A stretch of 64,000 nt of DNA from assembly GCA_032718475.1 (NCBI GenBank), contig JAUCBJ010003957.1, positions 39,761-103,760 on the forward strand, in the 5' to 3' direction. This document shows positions 10,451 to 21,279 of the stretch, one piece after another. The stretch is from Nemertoderma westbladi (taxonomy: Eukaryota > Xenacoelomorpha > Nemertodermatida > Nemertodermatidae). Every line of letters begins with the position of its first letter. Position 1 is the first letter of the stretch. The position numbers were made by a program, and so were the translations under genes. The notes under the pieces are model-generated. The model made no database searches. It saw only the letters and a list, made by a program, of their open reading frames with translations, and had not been told where the DNA came from.

Positions 10451-12230
10451 ACAGTAGCCACCATCTTGTATGTGCATGTAAGTAGAGTTGGTAAGGAGAG
10501 CTACACAGAGTTGATAAAATTCAATTATATTTTGTAATGTCTGAATGTAGTGTGTATTTAATTTATTATACAGTAACTTCATTAAAACTGAGTAGAACTG
10601 AAATTCGTTTACTGTGAGAATCATAGTCTGGATGTTGTTTCAATACAGTCTGAATGTCGGAGAGAAAAAAACAGGGTTATAAAGAACAATAAAAGGGGTG
10701 ATAAAAGTAATTTCTAAAAAAATGGGTCAAACAGAGCAAAAAAAGGGATCATACAAAATAACTGCCTTTAAAAAATTCATGTTTGCTTATTTTATTTGCT
10801 CAATATTTCAAAAATGCAACACAATTTTGATTGCAATAAAATAGAATGTTAATGTAATTTGGTCTGAGAGCATTGAACTATTCAATAATATTACATGATA
10901 TTATACTATATTAGAATATTCACCGCAACGACTCTGTAGTTACTGATTTTAATACATTTCAAACCTCGCCATGACAACAACATAACATATCCACACTCTC
11001 AAGTTGAGTGGTCCCATGGGCAGATAGGGAGGGACTTTCCACGCAAACAATTATGAAAATTGTTCACTACTTGTAATTTTGGTGCCTCAAAATAACCACA
11101 CCGGGTCATTTTTTTGAAATTTTTTTTTTTGTCGGATTCAAACTAGTGAAATCAACGTACAAACAAAAAATGAGAATAATTCGTAATTCGAATAATTCGA
11201 ATTTTCGTTAAAATTTGCCGATTTGATTTTAGACCCTGAATTTGTACAACATTTTATACCCCGGTACTAATAGGGTTAAAGGAAATCATTTATAAAAAAA
11301 ACTGGGATAGAAATTTGTTTTTAGAAAGATTGTTTTCCTGGTTGGAAGCCCGACCTTCTTACTTCGAATCGACATCGCGCCCACCCTTTATAGCTGGGTC
11401 AGTATCATCAACCAGCTCACAGATTCTGCACCATCTATACAGAATAATATACCTACTGCACAAAGGTTGTTGCTATAATTATTTCAATTTCGACCTAGGT
11501 CTACTCAAGTATCTGAGATAAGTTTGCCTATCGATTCTCTCTCCTCTAATCTTATAAGATTATAAGATTAGGCCTTAGAGGAGAGAGAATCGGTAATGTA
11601 TGTTTCAAATAATTCCCTGAAGTCAGCTTGTCGGTTTTTGAGAAATTTTAAGTTTGCCTATGGTCGAAACTGAAACAATATATAAGAGACCGCCGAAATC
11701 GGCATTGGAAATGGAATAACCGCCCAAGAAAAAAGACAAAGCAAAAAAATTACTTTGTTTGAAAATAAAATTAAAGTACAAATAGAAATTATACATGTTT
11801 TAAAAAGTAATGAAAAAGCCTATATTGCAAAAAATTAGCCACTTAAATTTTAAAATAATTTAAAATTATTGCGGTCTACAAGTAAAACTTATCTGCCCCT
11901 TTTCCTTAAACGGCAACTCATTGTATTTTATTGTACAATACTAATAGTTAAAATGAAAATTGCTCCATAGTTTATTGTTCTTATACTTTTAGTTCTTATT
12001 TATAATTATTTATCGTCTTTAGTTTGCGTTTCCAGAGCATTAAATCAGGATGTATTTACGATTACTTGATTGATTCTTGATTACAAATGATTTGAAGAAT
12101 AGAGATTCAATTAAGGACAGGTGCAGATGGCTATAAATTATATAGGCCTTTTATATAGTATATAATTATGCATATATAAGGAAATTGAAAATCATTTTTT
12201 AACACAACGCGTTTCGAATGTTTAATTCGT
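10451..12230. other. Intergenic; one strong hairpin
   Basis: No supported gene. The small open frame at 11315-11521 has no recognisable motif. The stretch is AT-rich and unique-looking apart from the hairpin at 11532-11592. Confidence 0.4.
11532..11592. repeat. Perfect 18-bp inverted repeat (hairpin)
   Basis: Arms CGATTCTCTCTCCTCTAA (11532-11549) and its exact reverse complement (11575-11592) flank a 25-bp centre that is itself nearly palindromic (TCTTATAAGATTATAAGA). It could be a tiny MITE, a cruciform or a structured RNA. Confidence 0.8.
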
Positions 12231-12239
12231 CATCAGGTT

Positions 12240-12430
12240 ACATAGAACACATACGCGTGGGGCCTTTGCGCAAGTAAGTCCAGTTGAGCCGTTGCATAGA
12301 TGTACAATTAGTGGTGGACCTAGTCATTTCCCCCATAGCAGTCGACAGATAAACTATAGAAGTCTGTCTGTGTGTAGAATTTCTAGACTTTTAATAGACT
12401 ACATCTGTACCAAGTTTGGTCCCATTTCAT
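12240..12430 (-). repeat. Dispersed SINE-like repeat, copy 1
   Basis: The reverse complement resembles 32458-32555 (shared ATGACTAGGTCCAC, then GACTTAC..GCGC/AAGGCCCCACG). Its other half resembles 37660-37720 (ATGAAATG..ACCAAACTT.GTA..GAT, then TAGTCT). In the best copies the shared block contains a tRNA A-box-like word (TTGGCTTAGTGGTA), suggesting a tRNA-derived SINE. I see no good B box. Confidence 0.5.
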
Positions 12431-12562
12431 CAAAGACTTCTTAGCGTTAAAAGGTTTCCATCACAACAACGACGACGATGACAGGCGGGTCCACTAATTA
12501 TACCCCTACGCTAAGGATCACCTCGATTTACGTGGCTCGCCCCATATTGGAAGTATCCCATT

Positions 12563-12912
12563 AGTCCCGAAACTTACCTCTTGAATGAAGCCGCCTCCTC
12601 TTTGCATGACATTGCTTTCGCCGTGAGGACCAGACAGAGCACAATCTTGTACGAAATTTCGGCCTCATAAAAGCTGCCATTTTATGCTATTTCTAACGTG
12701 AATATAATTATTGTGTAACAGGCGCCCGTATTTGTATTATAATCCACTATTCTTGTGCTATAGATAAGTAAATATGTATGTACAATGGGTTACGGCCCAA
12801 TCCAAAGAAAATAAATTACAATGCAATTCAATTCAATACAATAGAGATAATAACGGCGCAATTTCGTCGACAAACCAGAGTAGCATTCATAATATATAAT
12901 ATATACTGCAGA
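12563..12912 (+). pseudogene. RTE-A 3' fragment, interrupted
   Basis: 12563-12672 matches the region of the full RTE-A copy near 7910-8000 (GACATTGCTTTCGCCGTGAG and flanks). 12853-12912 matches its extreme 3' end (GCGCAATTTCGTCGACAA, compare 8123-8145). The ~180 bp between them is unrelated, so this is a decayed copy with a replacement or insertion. Confidence 0.7.
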
Positions 12913-12937
12913 TGGATCGTTCATTTATGTACTCTTA

Positions 12938-13416
12938 ATGACAGTAGTAGTACCAGTACTCTTATATGGGAGTCCATGCTGGGGTCTAACTGCAGGGGAT
13001 ACCAAATCTCTGGATGGCACTTTCACAAGAATGGTTCACTTTGTCAAGTACAATGAACACATCTCCAATCAGACTCTATACATTATTGGAGGCGTTTCAT
13101 TAGTCTCCTTCCTTTAGCTGACAGTTGAACGGAACCGCCTCCGATTTGCAGGACATTGCTTTCGCCGTGAGGACCAGCCAGTGTATAATCTTGTACTTTG
13201 GCGGCCTCATGGAGTGAATAAGCATGGTGGACAGTCTTTCATGGGAAGCATCTTAAAGGACACTGGCCTTGAAGATTCGGATTATCTAGCAAAAGTCTTG
13301 GGTGATAGGGAGTTGAGGTGGCGCAATTTTGTTGACAAGGTAGCACAGCATTCTTAATATATATGTAATATATATAATGCAGCTGCAGTGCAGCATGCCA
13401 ATAGTAGTAGTTATAG
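12938..13416 (+). pseudogene. RTE-A 3' fragment
   Basis: Close match to full-length RTE-A 7735-8193. It includes the TATGGGAGTCCATGCTGGG, GACATTGCTTTCGCCGTGAG and GGCGCAATTTTGTTGACAA stretches and the 3' tail CAGCATGCCAATAGTAGTAG. It is 5'-truncated with frameshifts. The TAG repeats at the end are typical of RTE tails. Confidence 0.85.
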
Positions 13417-13577
13417 AAGATAAAACCTTGTTAGCAACTGAGGTGCAAAGTGTTGTTTGGTTCTGGATCAGCTGAGACTTATATACGTATATAATGTAAT
13501 GGTATATACACATATGATAAAACAGTATGTGGCTAGACTCAGAGGTTACTTGCAAGAGAGAAGATCGTAAGATAGCC

Positions 13578-14660
13578 GACAAATAAAAAAAAAGAACTAC
13601 CAACAACCGAAAACATTAACAAGGTTGAGAAATCAAAGGAAGATCTTAATTTATCATACAACATCAGCCAGGAGAGAGGAGAAGTACATACAATACAAAA
13701 TTGAATAAATTACAACTGCTCACATACAACAACAATCATGACTTACCTAGCAAACTGTAAATGAGCTATCTGGTCGGAAAAGCTAATGGTTGATAAGGGA
13801 CGCCTCAAAGCTGATTGACCTGAAGAACGTGTTGGAAAATTGAAGATCATTTCAGCAACTTGATTGGACAGCCACTAAACATCGAGGTCAGCCATACAAG
13901 GAAAATATATGACAAGACGCTACCTATAGAAACAGGGGACTTCACACCTGCCGAACTCCAAAGAAGCATTAAAAGCATGTCCAATAATAAAGCATGTGGA
14001 TTAGATGAAATTCCAGCGGAGGTATGGAAAGCAGGAGTGTTAAACAGACCATTATTTGATGTTTGCAACCGGATGCTGAAAGGGAAACGCCATCACAAAT
14101 TTGGACTAAATGTCAACTATAGCCTCTCCCCAAGAAATGAGACTTCGTTATTCCAACAAACTATCATGGAATATGTCTGCTTGTGGCAGCTGCCAAAATA
14201 TACAACAAAATGTTTCTATATAGGATTAGGCCTCACATAGAGAAACTACTGCGTAAGAGCCAAAACGGAATTCAACCAAATAGATCACCAATAGCTCAGA
14301 TTCTTGCACTACGAAGACTGATTGAGGTAATTACGTCAAAGAATCTCCCCGCAGTCTTGACATTTGTGGACTTCAATAAAGCATTCGACTCAATCCATTG
14401 AGGTAAAATGCTGTAAATCCTAAGAGCTTATGAAATACCAGAAGTACCATAATTGTCGCAGACATTGGATTGTTATATTGTGACACAGAAGCTTAGGTAC
14501 TCTCACCAGATGGTGAAACTGAGTTCATCTCAATCCTGGCTTGCGTACTGCAAGGTGACACATTGGTGCCATTACTATTTGTAATTGTGCTGGATTACGC
14601 AATGAGGACGGCCACAAAGGGTGAAGATCTGGGATTCACACTACAAGAACGCTGAGCATA
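13578..14660 (+). pseudogene. RTE-B fragment (RT region)
   Basis: Homologous to the minus-strand RTE-B copy at 25608-28566. It holds the pre-RT linker, a GQPLNIEVSHTRKIYDKTLP-like stretch and SIKSMSNNKACGLDEIPAEVW. RT motif A is FVDFNKAFDSIH (14366-14401), followed by a stop. The rest decays through CVLQGDTLVPLLF-like codons to about 14660. It is truncated at both ends with several stops and frameshifts, and just beyond lies the target site of the fold-back element. Confidence 0.8.
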
Positions 14661-14722
14661 TTATGCATGAGAACGAGCATTATATGTGGAGCCTCCAGGG
14701 GGCTGGATGCTCAATATTTAGT

Positions 14723-14730
14723 ATGCTCAC
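14723..14730. repeat. 8-bp target-site duplication, left
   Basis: ATGCTCAC immediately precedes the fold-back element and is repeated exactly at 16141-16148 after it. Confidence 0.85.
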
Positions 14731-16140
14731 TAGGGCGGTGCGTTTTTTACTTTTTTTCGATTTTATTGTTCTACCGGTGCACAAAAGTTGCCAAATGGTA
14801 AAAAAATAAGGCAAAAAAAATTTATTTAAATTTCGTCTATGTCTTCACGGATCCCAAGAGGGTTGAAATTTTGTGCCATCGCGATGCACCATAATGAAAT
14901 TTATAACAATATAACACATTGATGAAAGATCAATGACTCAAAAAAGAACTTCCTGCATGCATCAAATGTCATCAAATGGGTCCAAACTTAGTTAGATACC
15001 AAAATTTTAATTTTTGGATCAAGGGAAGTTGTGCCACAGGCACATGACCAGAACCTACTCTTTGGCGCAAGTGATGATTATTCTCAATTGTGGTGATGGA
15101 CAACTTTTAGTTCTCCTACGGCATTATTATTATGCTCATTAGAACCGCAATGACCGATTTAGTGGGGGTAGACACCATCAAAACAAGCATAGAGCGAATA
15201 GTTCTTGAGATATTACAGAAAATGTTAAGTACGGCACATGTCAACATTACTGCCTTGATGATTTATACACAAAATACACAAAAATGTTACTTCTAATTAT
15301 CTTAAGGCATCAAAAATATACACATCACTGCAACAAATTGATTTAGTGTATACAGAGACCTTCAAAATTAAAGTGTAGTACATAATTCACTATAGTTTTT
15401 GTACAAAATGTGTGGAATGGGTCAACTCAATATCAAGTAGTAATTGGTGGACATAGTCTTGACATTTTGTAAAATAACTCAAGAACTAATGACTCTACTC
15501 TTATTTTGAAGGTGTCTTCACCCACTATATCGATCATTTCTGTGATGTGTCTATTTTTCGATTCCTTGAGATAATTCAAAATATCATTTATTGTGTATTT
15601 GTCCATATCACATCAAGGCGGTAATGCAGACTTGTGCCGTACTTCACATTTTCTGCGATATCTCAAGAACTATTCGCTCTACGTTTGTTTTGAAGGTGTC
15701 TACCCCCACTAAATCGGACATTGCGGTTCTAATGAGCATAATATGAATGCAGTAGGAGAACTCAAAGTTGGCCATCGCGAAAATTGAGAATAATCATCAC
15801 TTGCGCCAAATGGTAGGTTCTGGCCATGTGTCTGTGGCACTAGTTCCCTTGACCCAAAAGTTAAAATTTTGGTATCTAACTAAGTTTGGACCCATTTGAT
15901 GACATTTGATGCATGCAGGAAGTTTTTTTTTGAGCCATTGATCCTTCATCAATGTGTTATATTGTTATACATTTCATTATGGTGCATCGCGATGGCACAA
16001 AATTTCAACCCTCTTGGGATCCGTGAAGATATAGATGAAATTTAAAGAAATTTGTTTTGCCTTATTTTTTTACCATTTGGCAACTTTTGTGCACCGGTAG
16101 AACAATGAAATCGAAAAAAAGTAAAAAACGCACCGCCCTA
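14731..16140. mobile_element. Fold-back DNA transposon, hAT-like, non-autonomous
   Basis: The 1410-bp element is almost entirely one inverted repeat. The left arm (14731 to about 15415) and right arm (about 15445 to 16140) are near reverse complements, leaving only a short centre. Both ends read TAGGGCGGTGCGTTTTTTAC inward. The 8-bp duplication plus ends beginning T-A-G-G-G fit the hAT superfamily (8-bp duplications, YARNG-type ends), but P and Merlin elements also make 8-9-bp duplications. No transposase frame is present, so it would depend on an element elsewhere. The arms have diverged by scattered substitutions. It sits exactly between RTE-B debris and an RTE-A fragment. Confidence 0.85.
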
Positions 16141-16148
16141 ATGCTCAC
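16141..16148. repeat. 8-bp target-site duplication, right
   Basis: Second copy of ATGCTCAC, directly abutting the right end of the fold-back element. Confidence 0.85.
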
Positions 16149-16184
16149 GCTACGCCTAACGTCAATCCGCAACATTAAATACAT

Positions 16185-16480
16185 GGAAATATCTGGATGG
16201 CAAATACACAAGAATGCTACGCCAGGTTCACTCTGTCAAGTACAGTGCAGATATCTCCAGCCAGACAAAATAATTAATATTGGAGGTGAACCATTGGTAA
16301 CCCAAGCTTGAGTATTGAACAGAGCCAACTTCGCTTCACAGGACATGACAAAGTGTACAATATTGTGCCTTGGCAGCCTCATGGAGAAAATAAGCAAGGT
16401 GGACAGGACAGCCCATTAATTTCATTGACTTCAGTTAAACCATCATAGCATCTCATTGTACAGCTGCAATGCTGCAGGCC
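16185..16480 (+). pseudogene. RTE-A 3' fragment, degraded
   Basis: Resembles full-length RTE-A near 7805-8185: CTGGATGGCA, ACAAGAATGCTACGCC, the TTGGAGGTG..CCATTGGT stretch and GGCAGCCTCATGGAG. It ends in a diverged CAGCTGCAATGCTGCAGGCCGAT tail. Several deletions and stops; 5'-truncated. Confidence 0.75.
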
Positions 16481-16499
16481 GATTATAGATAGTATAGTG

Positions 16500-17607
16500 T
16501 TGTATGTTAGAACTCCCCCAACCCCCACCCCCCTTAACCCCACCACCCTCAACCCCACCCTCCTCACACCCCCCTCCCACATTCTACCATAAGTTGCTTT
16601 TCTCCACCGAGCATTGTATCATATCATACTGGTAATTTGTCCGATGAGACAAAGTCGATCCATGACAAAATCCCCCCCCCCCCCCCCTCCCCCTCAACAC
16701 CCCTCCCCCAGAGCAATACAATGTTGCCGCCTAATGTCAGTATTTTTAATGATCTTAGCGCTTTACTAACCTTCATAATCTTGTAATACCTGTTAACCTT
16801 TAACTCTTATTTCCTCAATCCTCCTCTGTGCTTCTTTGGTAACCTACCCACACACGATACAAATTATAAATTCAATTACTGCTTCTGTGTTTGCAGCCCA
16901 ACCAATCTAGTATGTTTAAGGAAAGGAGGGTGTCTGGCATAAGTCGGGGAGATTTAACATATGCGATTTTCCCAGGAGGGGAGTCTAACATATGCAACTT
17001 TACCGAGGGTAGGGCGGGCGGTGTCTAACATATGAAACAAGATCCAGGCGCGCATCTCCCAAATATTACAAATATTATAAACCTCAACCCAAAGATTATG
17101 AAACTTCTTCATAAGTGAATTCGTCTGTATAACTGCAATGTCCACAAAAACGGTACATGATAATGACATATTAATCATTTAAATCGCGCTTTTCTGCGTT
17201 CAGCATATTCAAAAGGATTTCAATATTATTCCCCCAGCAAACCAGGTTCCAATTTTACCGCTAGGTTAGCATAGGCACTAACGTTTAAAGTGAATTGCAT
17301 AGGGAAACAACAGTGCGAAATTTATACAGCCTTTTGCACGGATTTGACAGGCGCCGCTGCCAAATCTATTGTAGTTCAAGAAGCGCCCTGTTTCGTTACA
17401 CAGAAAGGATCTGTCAGCTATAGACTAGTTACTAAACTAGTCGATATTTAATAATTAAATTACATTTGCCTATCTATATATAGATTTACCTCAACAATTC
17501 AACATGGTATTCAGTTTTCTGATTTGAAAACTACTGAATGAAGCATAGTAGTCATCAACTAATTAAGTCCTAATTCTACTGTGGTTAGTTTTCCCAGTTT
17601 TTTTTAA
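16500..17607. other. Low-complexity C-rich DNA, then intergenic
   Basis: 16507-16580 and 16670-16715 are C-rich simple repeats (CCCCACC-type, plus a run of about 16 C). 16930-17035 has three loosely repeated TCTAACATATG/TTTAACATATG modules. The rest shows no gene. The 3' UTR of the ABC transporter must run down from 17607, but I see no clear poly(A) signal. Confidence 0.5.
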
Positions 17608-20600
17608 TTATTGTTTTTTGAGGCTAGACATAATCTTACTGTAGTATCCATCAGTTTTATCCAGTAACTCATTTGGTGATCCAATTTCCACAATTGTTCC
17701 TTTAGCAATGACAGCCAGTCGGTCACTATCAGAAACAGTCTCGAGTCTATGGGCGATTGTTACAACTGTTGAGTGATTCAATTTCTTATTTAAAACTTCT
17801 TGTATAACATGTTGCGTTTGCAAATCAACAGAGGCGGTGGCTTCATCTATTAAAATTATCTTACATTTCCTTAGAATGGCCCTCGCCAGGCAGATTAATT
17901 GCTGTTGACCACAACTAAAATTCGAACCTCTCGAACTAACCTCAATATTCAAATCACATGTGTTTGCAACAGACTTGGAGAAATTTTGTGAGTTGACATC
18001 AAAATTACGGGAAATTATTTCTTCTTTCAACTGTACAGCTTCTAAAACATTCCATATTTCACTATCAGGGTGTTCATTAAAGGGATCAATATTATCTCGC
18101 AAAGTTCCAGCAAATAAAACAGCACCTTGGGGCACTACAGCGACTGTTGAGCGAAGTGATCTCAGAGGTATCTTATTGATATCAACACCATCAATCTCTA
18201 TTATACCTTCATAGTCAGCCAACCTAAGTAAGGCTGTGAATATGGATGTCTTTCCAGCCCCTGTGCGTCCAATGAATGCTAGTTTTTCACCATCAACAAT
18301 CTCCAAGTTAATATTATTAAGGACCTGTTGCCTTTTGTCATAAGATAAGCTAAGATTGTGAAGTGATATAACACCTTTCTGTGGCCAATTATTTGGAGGT
18401 ATTACATAATCATTTCGCATATAAGCTTCTTCATCAAGCCTTGAATACTGCATGACTCGTTCTACAGATGTCATCATTACCTCAACTTCTGTTGAGAGCA
18501 TCACAGCAAACTCTACAGCTGTTGTTAAAGAAAGTACATATGACAAGCATAAATAAACAACATTTGAATCTATTAAAGAATCTGCTATATATATAGATAA
18601 AGCATATGTGAACAATGCAAACAGGACACATATGATATTAAGATTAATCATTAAAAACATCTTCATTGGTTGTATCATGAACCATGCTTCATTGTGCTTA
18701 TTAAGGTAATGAAAATATTTATCTCTATAAAAATTTTCCACTCTGTAAGATCGTATTATAGGAAGTCCACCAAGTGTTTGAGATATATGATCAAATATAG
18801 GGTTGCGGAGAACTCCTTCTATCCGCTTAACATCACGCATTGGCTTCAAAGTAATTCCTCGAATACACCAAAGTGCAACAATCAAAGGGATAGTTGGTAT
18901 GAAAATCCATGGGTTAACAAGTACTGACAATATAATCACTATTAGTATTCTCAATGATGTATGCAGAAGGTCTGTAAGCAGGTCTCCCAATGAATCATCC
19001 ATTACTCCAGTATCCTTAGCAAAGCGGTTAAGAATTTGGCCAATTGGTGTAAAATTAAAAAATTTAATTGGGGCCCTAATTACCTTCATAAGTATTACAT
19101 TATGCAGTTTATGACTGGCTTTGAGAAACCCAGCATATCCGAGACCCACACTGAAAGCAGTAGTAATCCAATTGAAAATGACAATACCAAAATATATAGT
19201 CACAACCAGTTTCCATGTTAACAACCCAAAAATTGTTGGTATCTCTTGAGATGACTGATGTGTTGCATTTTTTGAATCTTCTTTTGACCATTGGGCCAAC
19301 CAATAGTCTGCAAATGGATGGCTGGCATGACTAACCAAAGTGAAAATTATCAACCCAAAAGCTATAAAAGGACTCATTCCAGCCCTTAGATAACTTAAGT
19401 ATACTGACTTCTGAATTGCTCCTTTTTCTACAGGGTCCTTTGCCATTTCGTTTTCTTGTTTTGGCACATTGTCTCCTTCTCCTAGTGTATGTTCTTGGTA
19501 AAATGTATCAAACACATCATCTAAAGTTACATTTTTGTTGTCATCGCTCTCCTCTGCCAGAGGTAATCGAAATAAATCATCCGTTACTGGTTTGACAGCC
19601 ATTAAATTCCCCAAAACCTTTACTTTTCCTCCTTCAAGTACAAGAATATGGTCAGCATGCTGTAAGTGCATACTATTGTTAGAAACTAGTACTATTGTCG
19701 AAAATTTGGATAAATATCCAATTATACACTTCTCAAACACAGCTCTTCCAACTTTACTGTCAAGAGAGGAAAATGGATCATCCAGAAGATATATATCAGC
19801 TCTGGAATATATGGCCCGGCATAAACTAGTTCTAGCTTTTTGTCCACCAGATAAAGCCATTCCTTTCTCTCCAACTATCGTGGAATCACCATCTGCCATC
19901 ATTTCTATATCCGTCTTGAGTTCACACATCTCCAAAACTCTGTTGTACCAGTCCTTTTCATAATCACTTCCAAAAGTAATGTTATCCCTCAATGTACCAT
20001 TATATACCCAAGGTGATTGCGGGACGTAACCAATCTTTCCAGATAATGTAACAGAACCATTCATGATTGGGATCTCACCAAGAATTGCCTGCAGAAGTGT
20101 AGATTTACCAGACCCAACTGACCCAACAATAACCAGTAATTCAGTGGGCTGAGTAGACACACTAATATTCTCAATGGTAGATCCTGTTGCCAACCAACCA
20201 ACAGTTAGATTAGAAACCGATACACCTGGTTTGCTTACTACATCATATACACTACTTTGTTCTTGATGATTGCAAAGTCTATCATCATTGATACATTTAA
20301 CTTGTAGTAAGTTCTCATCTGATAGAATAAGGAAGTTTCGAATTCTGTCAAAGCTTATAAAAACCTCAGATACATTTCTCAGAATTATAGAGAAACGATT
20401 ACTTAAACAATTTGCTTGATCCAAAAGGTACAGACTCATGAATACAACTGCTGGATCTAACTGACCTCCAAAAGCAGAGTAACACACAAAGGCACCGACT
20501 CCGACTACAATCTTATAAGACCTAGAAGAGGTATTGTAGAAAGAACGTAGATACCATATCTTCGAGATCTGTTTCATTTCATAGTTCCGTGCTTTCCTGA

Positions 20601-21279
20601 TGAAAGAAGCATAAATCTCCTCCCAGATATTCATCTTTATAATTGTAATTCCATTAACAATTTCACTCATACACGAAATTCTTTTGTCAGTTAATTTTGC
20701 TGCAACAGATCTTAATTTTGCAAATAATTTTCCAATGTATATCTGAATTGGTTTTATCAAAACCAACAGCAGTACTGCTATTCCGCCAGCACCTCCAAGC
20801 ATGTGCACAAGAAGACATGCTATTATAATATTAATTATTGGAGATACAATAAGGTAACCAAAAAGCCGAACCATGGACTCCAAACGACCTATATCATTGG
20901 AAACCAAATTTGTTATGTGACCAATGCTGGTTTTCTGAAGGTCTGCAATCCTCAATGTAAGAAGTTTGTTATAAACTAAACCTGAACAAGCTGTTCGAAC
21001 TTGAGCAAGCAGAATTGTATTGAGAAGACTGGAATTATTAATAGCTAATAATGATAACAAACTGATAATAGCAAGAATACATGTGTATATGTAAGCATAT
21101 GTTGTGGATACACTCCCATCCTTAAAGTGTTCCAATACTTCAACTAGAATAACTGCCTTAGATATGTTGCAAATTTGTCCTATTAAGAGAATACAAGAGT
21201 TCTTTATATACGATGTCCAATATGTCCGAATAACGACCCTCAACAATGAAGGGGAGATGGATTTAGATGAAGCAACTTC
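17608..21279 (-). CDS. ABCC4-like: ABCC4/MRP4-like transporter, exon 2 (residues 76-1298)
   Basis: A single 3.67-kb exon encodes nearly all of an ABC subfamily C exporter: TMD1 (about 90-400), NBD1, TMD2 (about 705-1000) and NBD2. NBD1 has Walker A GSVGSGKS (461-468), signature LSGGQ (551-555) and Walker B YLLDDP (572-577, Asp instead of catalytic Glu, usual for ABCC). NBD2 has Walker A GRTGAGKT (1079-1086), signature FSCGQ (1196-1200), Walker B with catalytic Glu ILIDE (1217-1221) and switch His in IAHRLE (near 1252). The NBD1 switch-loop His is Asn (VSNN near 609). The acceptor GCATAG|GAA at 21280/21279 is in phase 0 with exon 1. Family members export organic anions and cyclic nucleotides at the plasma membrane. 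At 1298 aa it is close to human MRP4 (about 1325). No stops or frameshifts. Confidence 0.9.
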   Translation of the reverse strand, partial: EVASSKSISPSLLRVVIRTYWTSYIKNSCILLIGQICNISKAVILVEVLEHFKDGSVSTTYAYIYTCILAIISLLSLLAINNSSLLNTILLAQVRTACSGLVYNKLLTLRIADLQKTSIGHITNLVSNDIGRLESMVRLFGYLIVSPIINIIIACLLVHMLGGAGGIAVLLLVLIKPIQIYIGKLFAKLRSVAAKLTDKRISCMSEIVNGITIIKMNIWEEIYASFIRKARNYEMKQISKIWYLRSFYNTSSRSYKIVVGVGAFVCYSAFGGQLDPAVVFMSLYLLDQANCLSNRFSIILRNVSEVFISFDRIRNFLILSDENLLQVKCINDDRLCNHQEQSSVYDVVSKPGVSVSNLTVGWLATGSTIENISVSTQPTELLVIVGSVGSGKSTLLQAILGEIPIMNGSVTLSGKIGYVPQSPWVYNGTLRDNITFGSDYEKDWYNRVLEMCELKTDIEMMADGDSTIVGEKGMALSGGQKARTSLCRAIYSRADIYLLDDPFSSLDSKVGRAVFEKCIIGYLSKFSTIVLVSNNSMHLQHADHILVLEGGKVKVLGNLMAVKPVTDDLFRLPLAEESDDNKNVTLDDVFDTFYQEHTLGEGDNVPKQENEMAKDPVEKGAIQKSVYLSYLRAGMSPFIAFGLIIFTLVSHASHPFADYWLAQWSKEDSKNATHQSSQEIPTIFGLLTWKLVVTIYFGIVIFNWITTAFSVGLGYAGFLKASHKLHNVILMKVIRAPIKFFNFTPIGQILNRFAKDTGVMDDSLGDLLTDLLHTSLRILIVIILSVLVNPWIFIPTIPLIVALWCIRGITLKPMRDVKRIEGVLRNPIFDHISQTLGGLPIIRSYRVENFYRDKYFHYLNKHNEAWFMIQPMKMFLMINLNIICVLFALFTYALSIYIADSLIDSNVVYLCLSYVLSLTTAVEFAVMLSTEVEVMMTSVERVMQYSRLDEEAYMRNDYVIPPNNWPQKGVISLHNLSLSYDKRQQVLNNINLEIVDGEKLAFIGRTGAGKTSIFTALLRLADYEGIIEIDGVDINKIPLRSLRSTVAVVPQGAVLFAGTLRDNIDPFNEHPDSEIWNVLEAVQLKEEIISRNFDVNSQNFSKSVANTCDLNIEVSSRGSNFSCGQQQLICLARAILRKCKIILIDEATASVDLQTQHVIQEVLNKKLNHSTVVTIAHRLETVSDSDRLAVIAKGTIVEIGSPNELLDKTDGYYSKIMSSLKKQ

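Noticed and set aside
11315-11521. 68-aa plus-strand frame as a gene
   Set aside because: No motif, no splice context and no homologue that I recognise.
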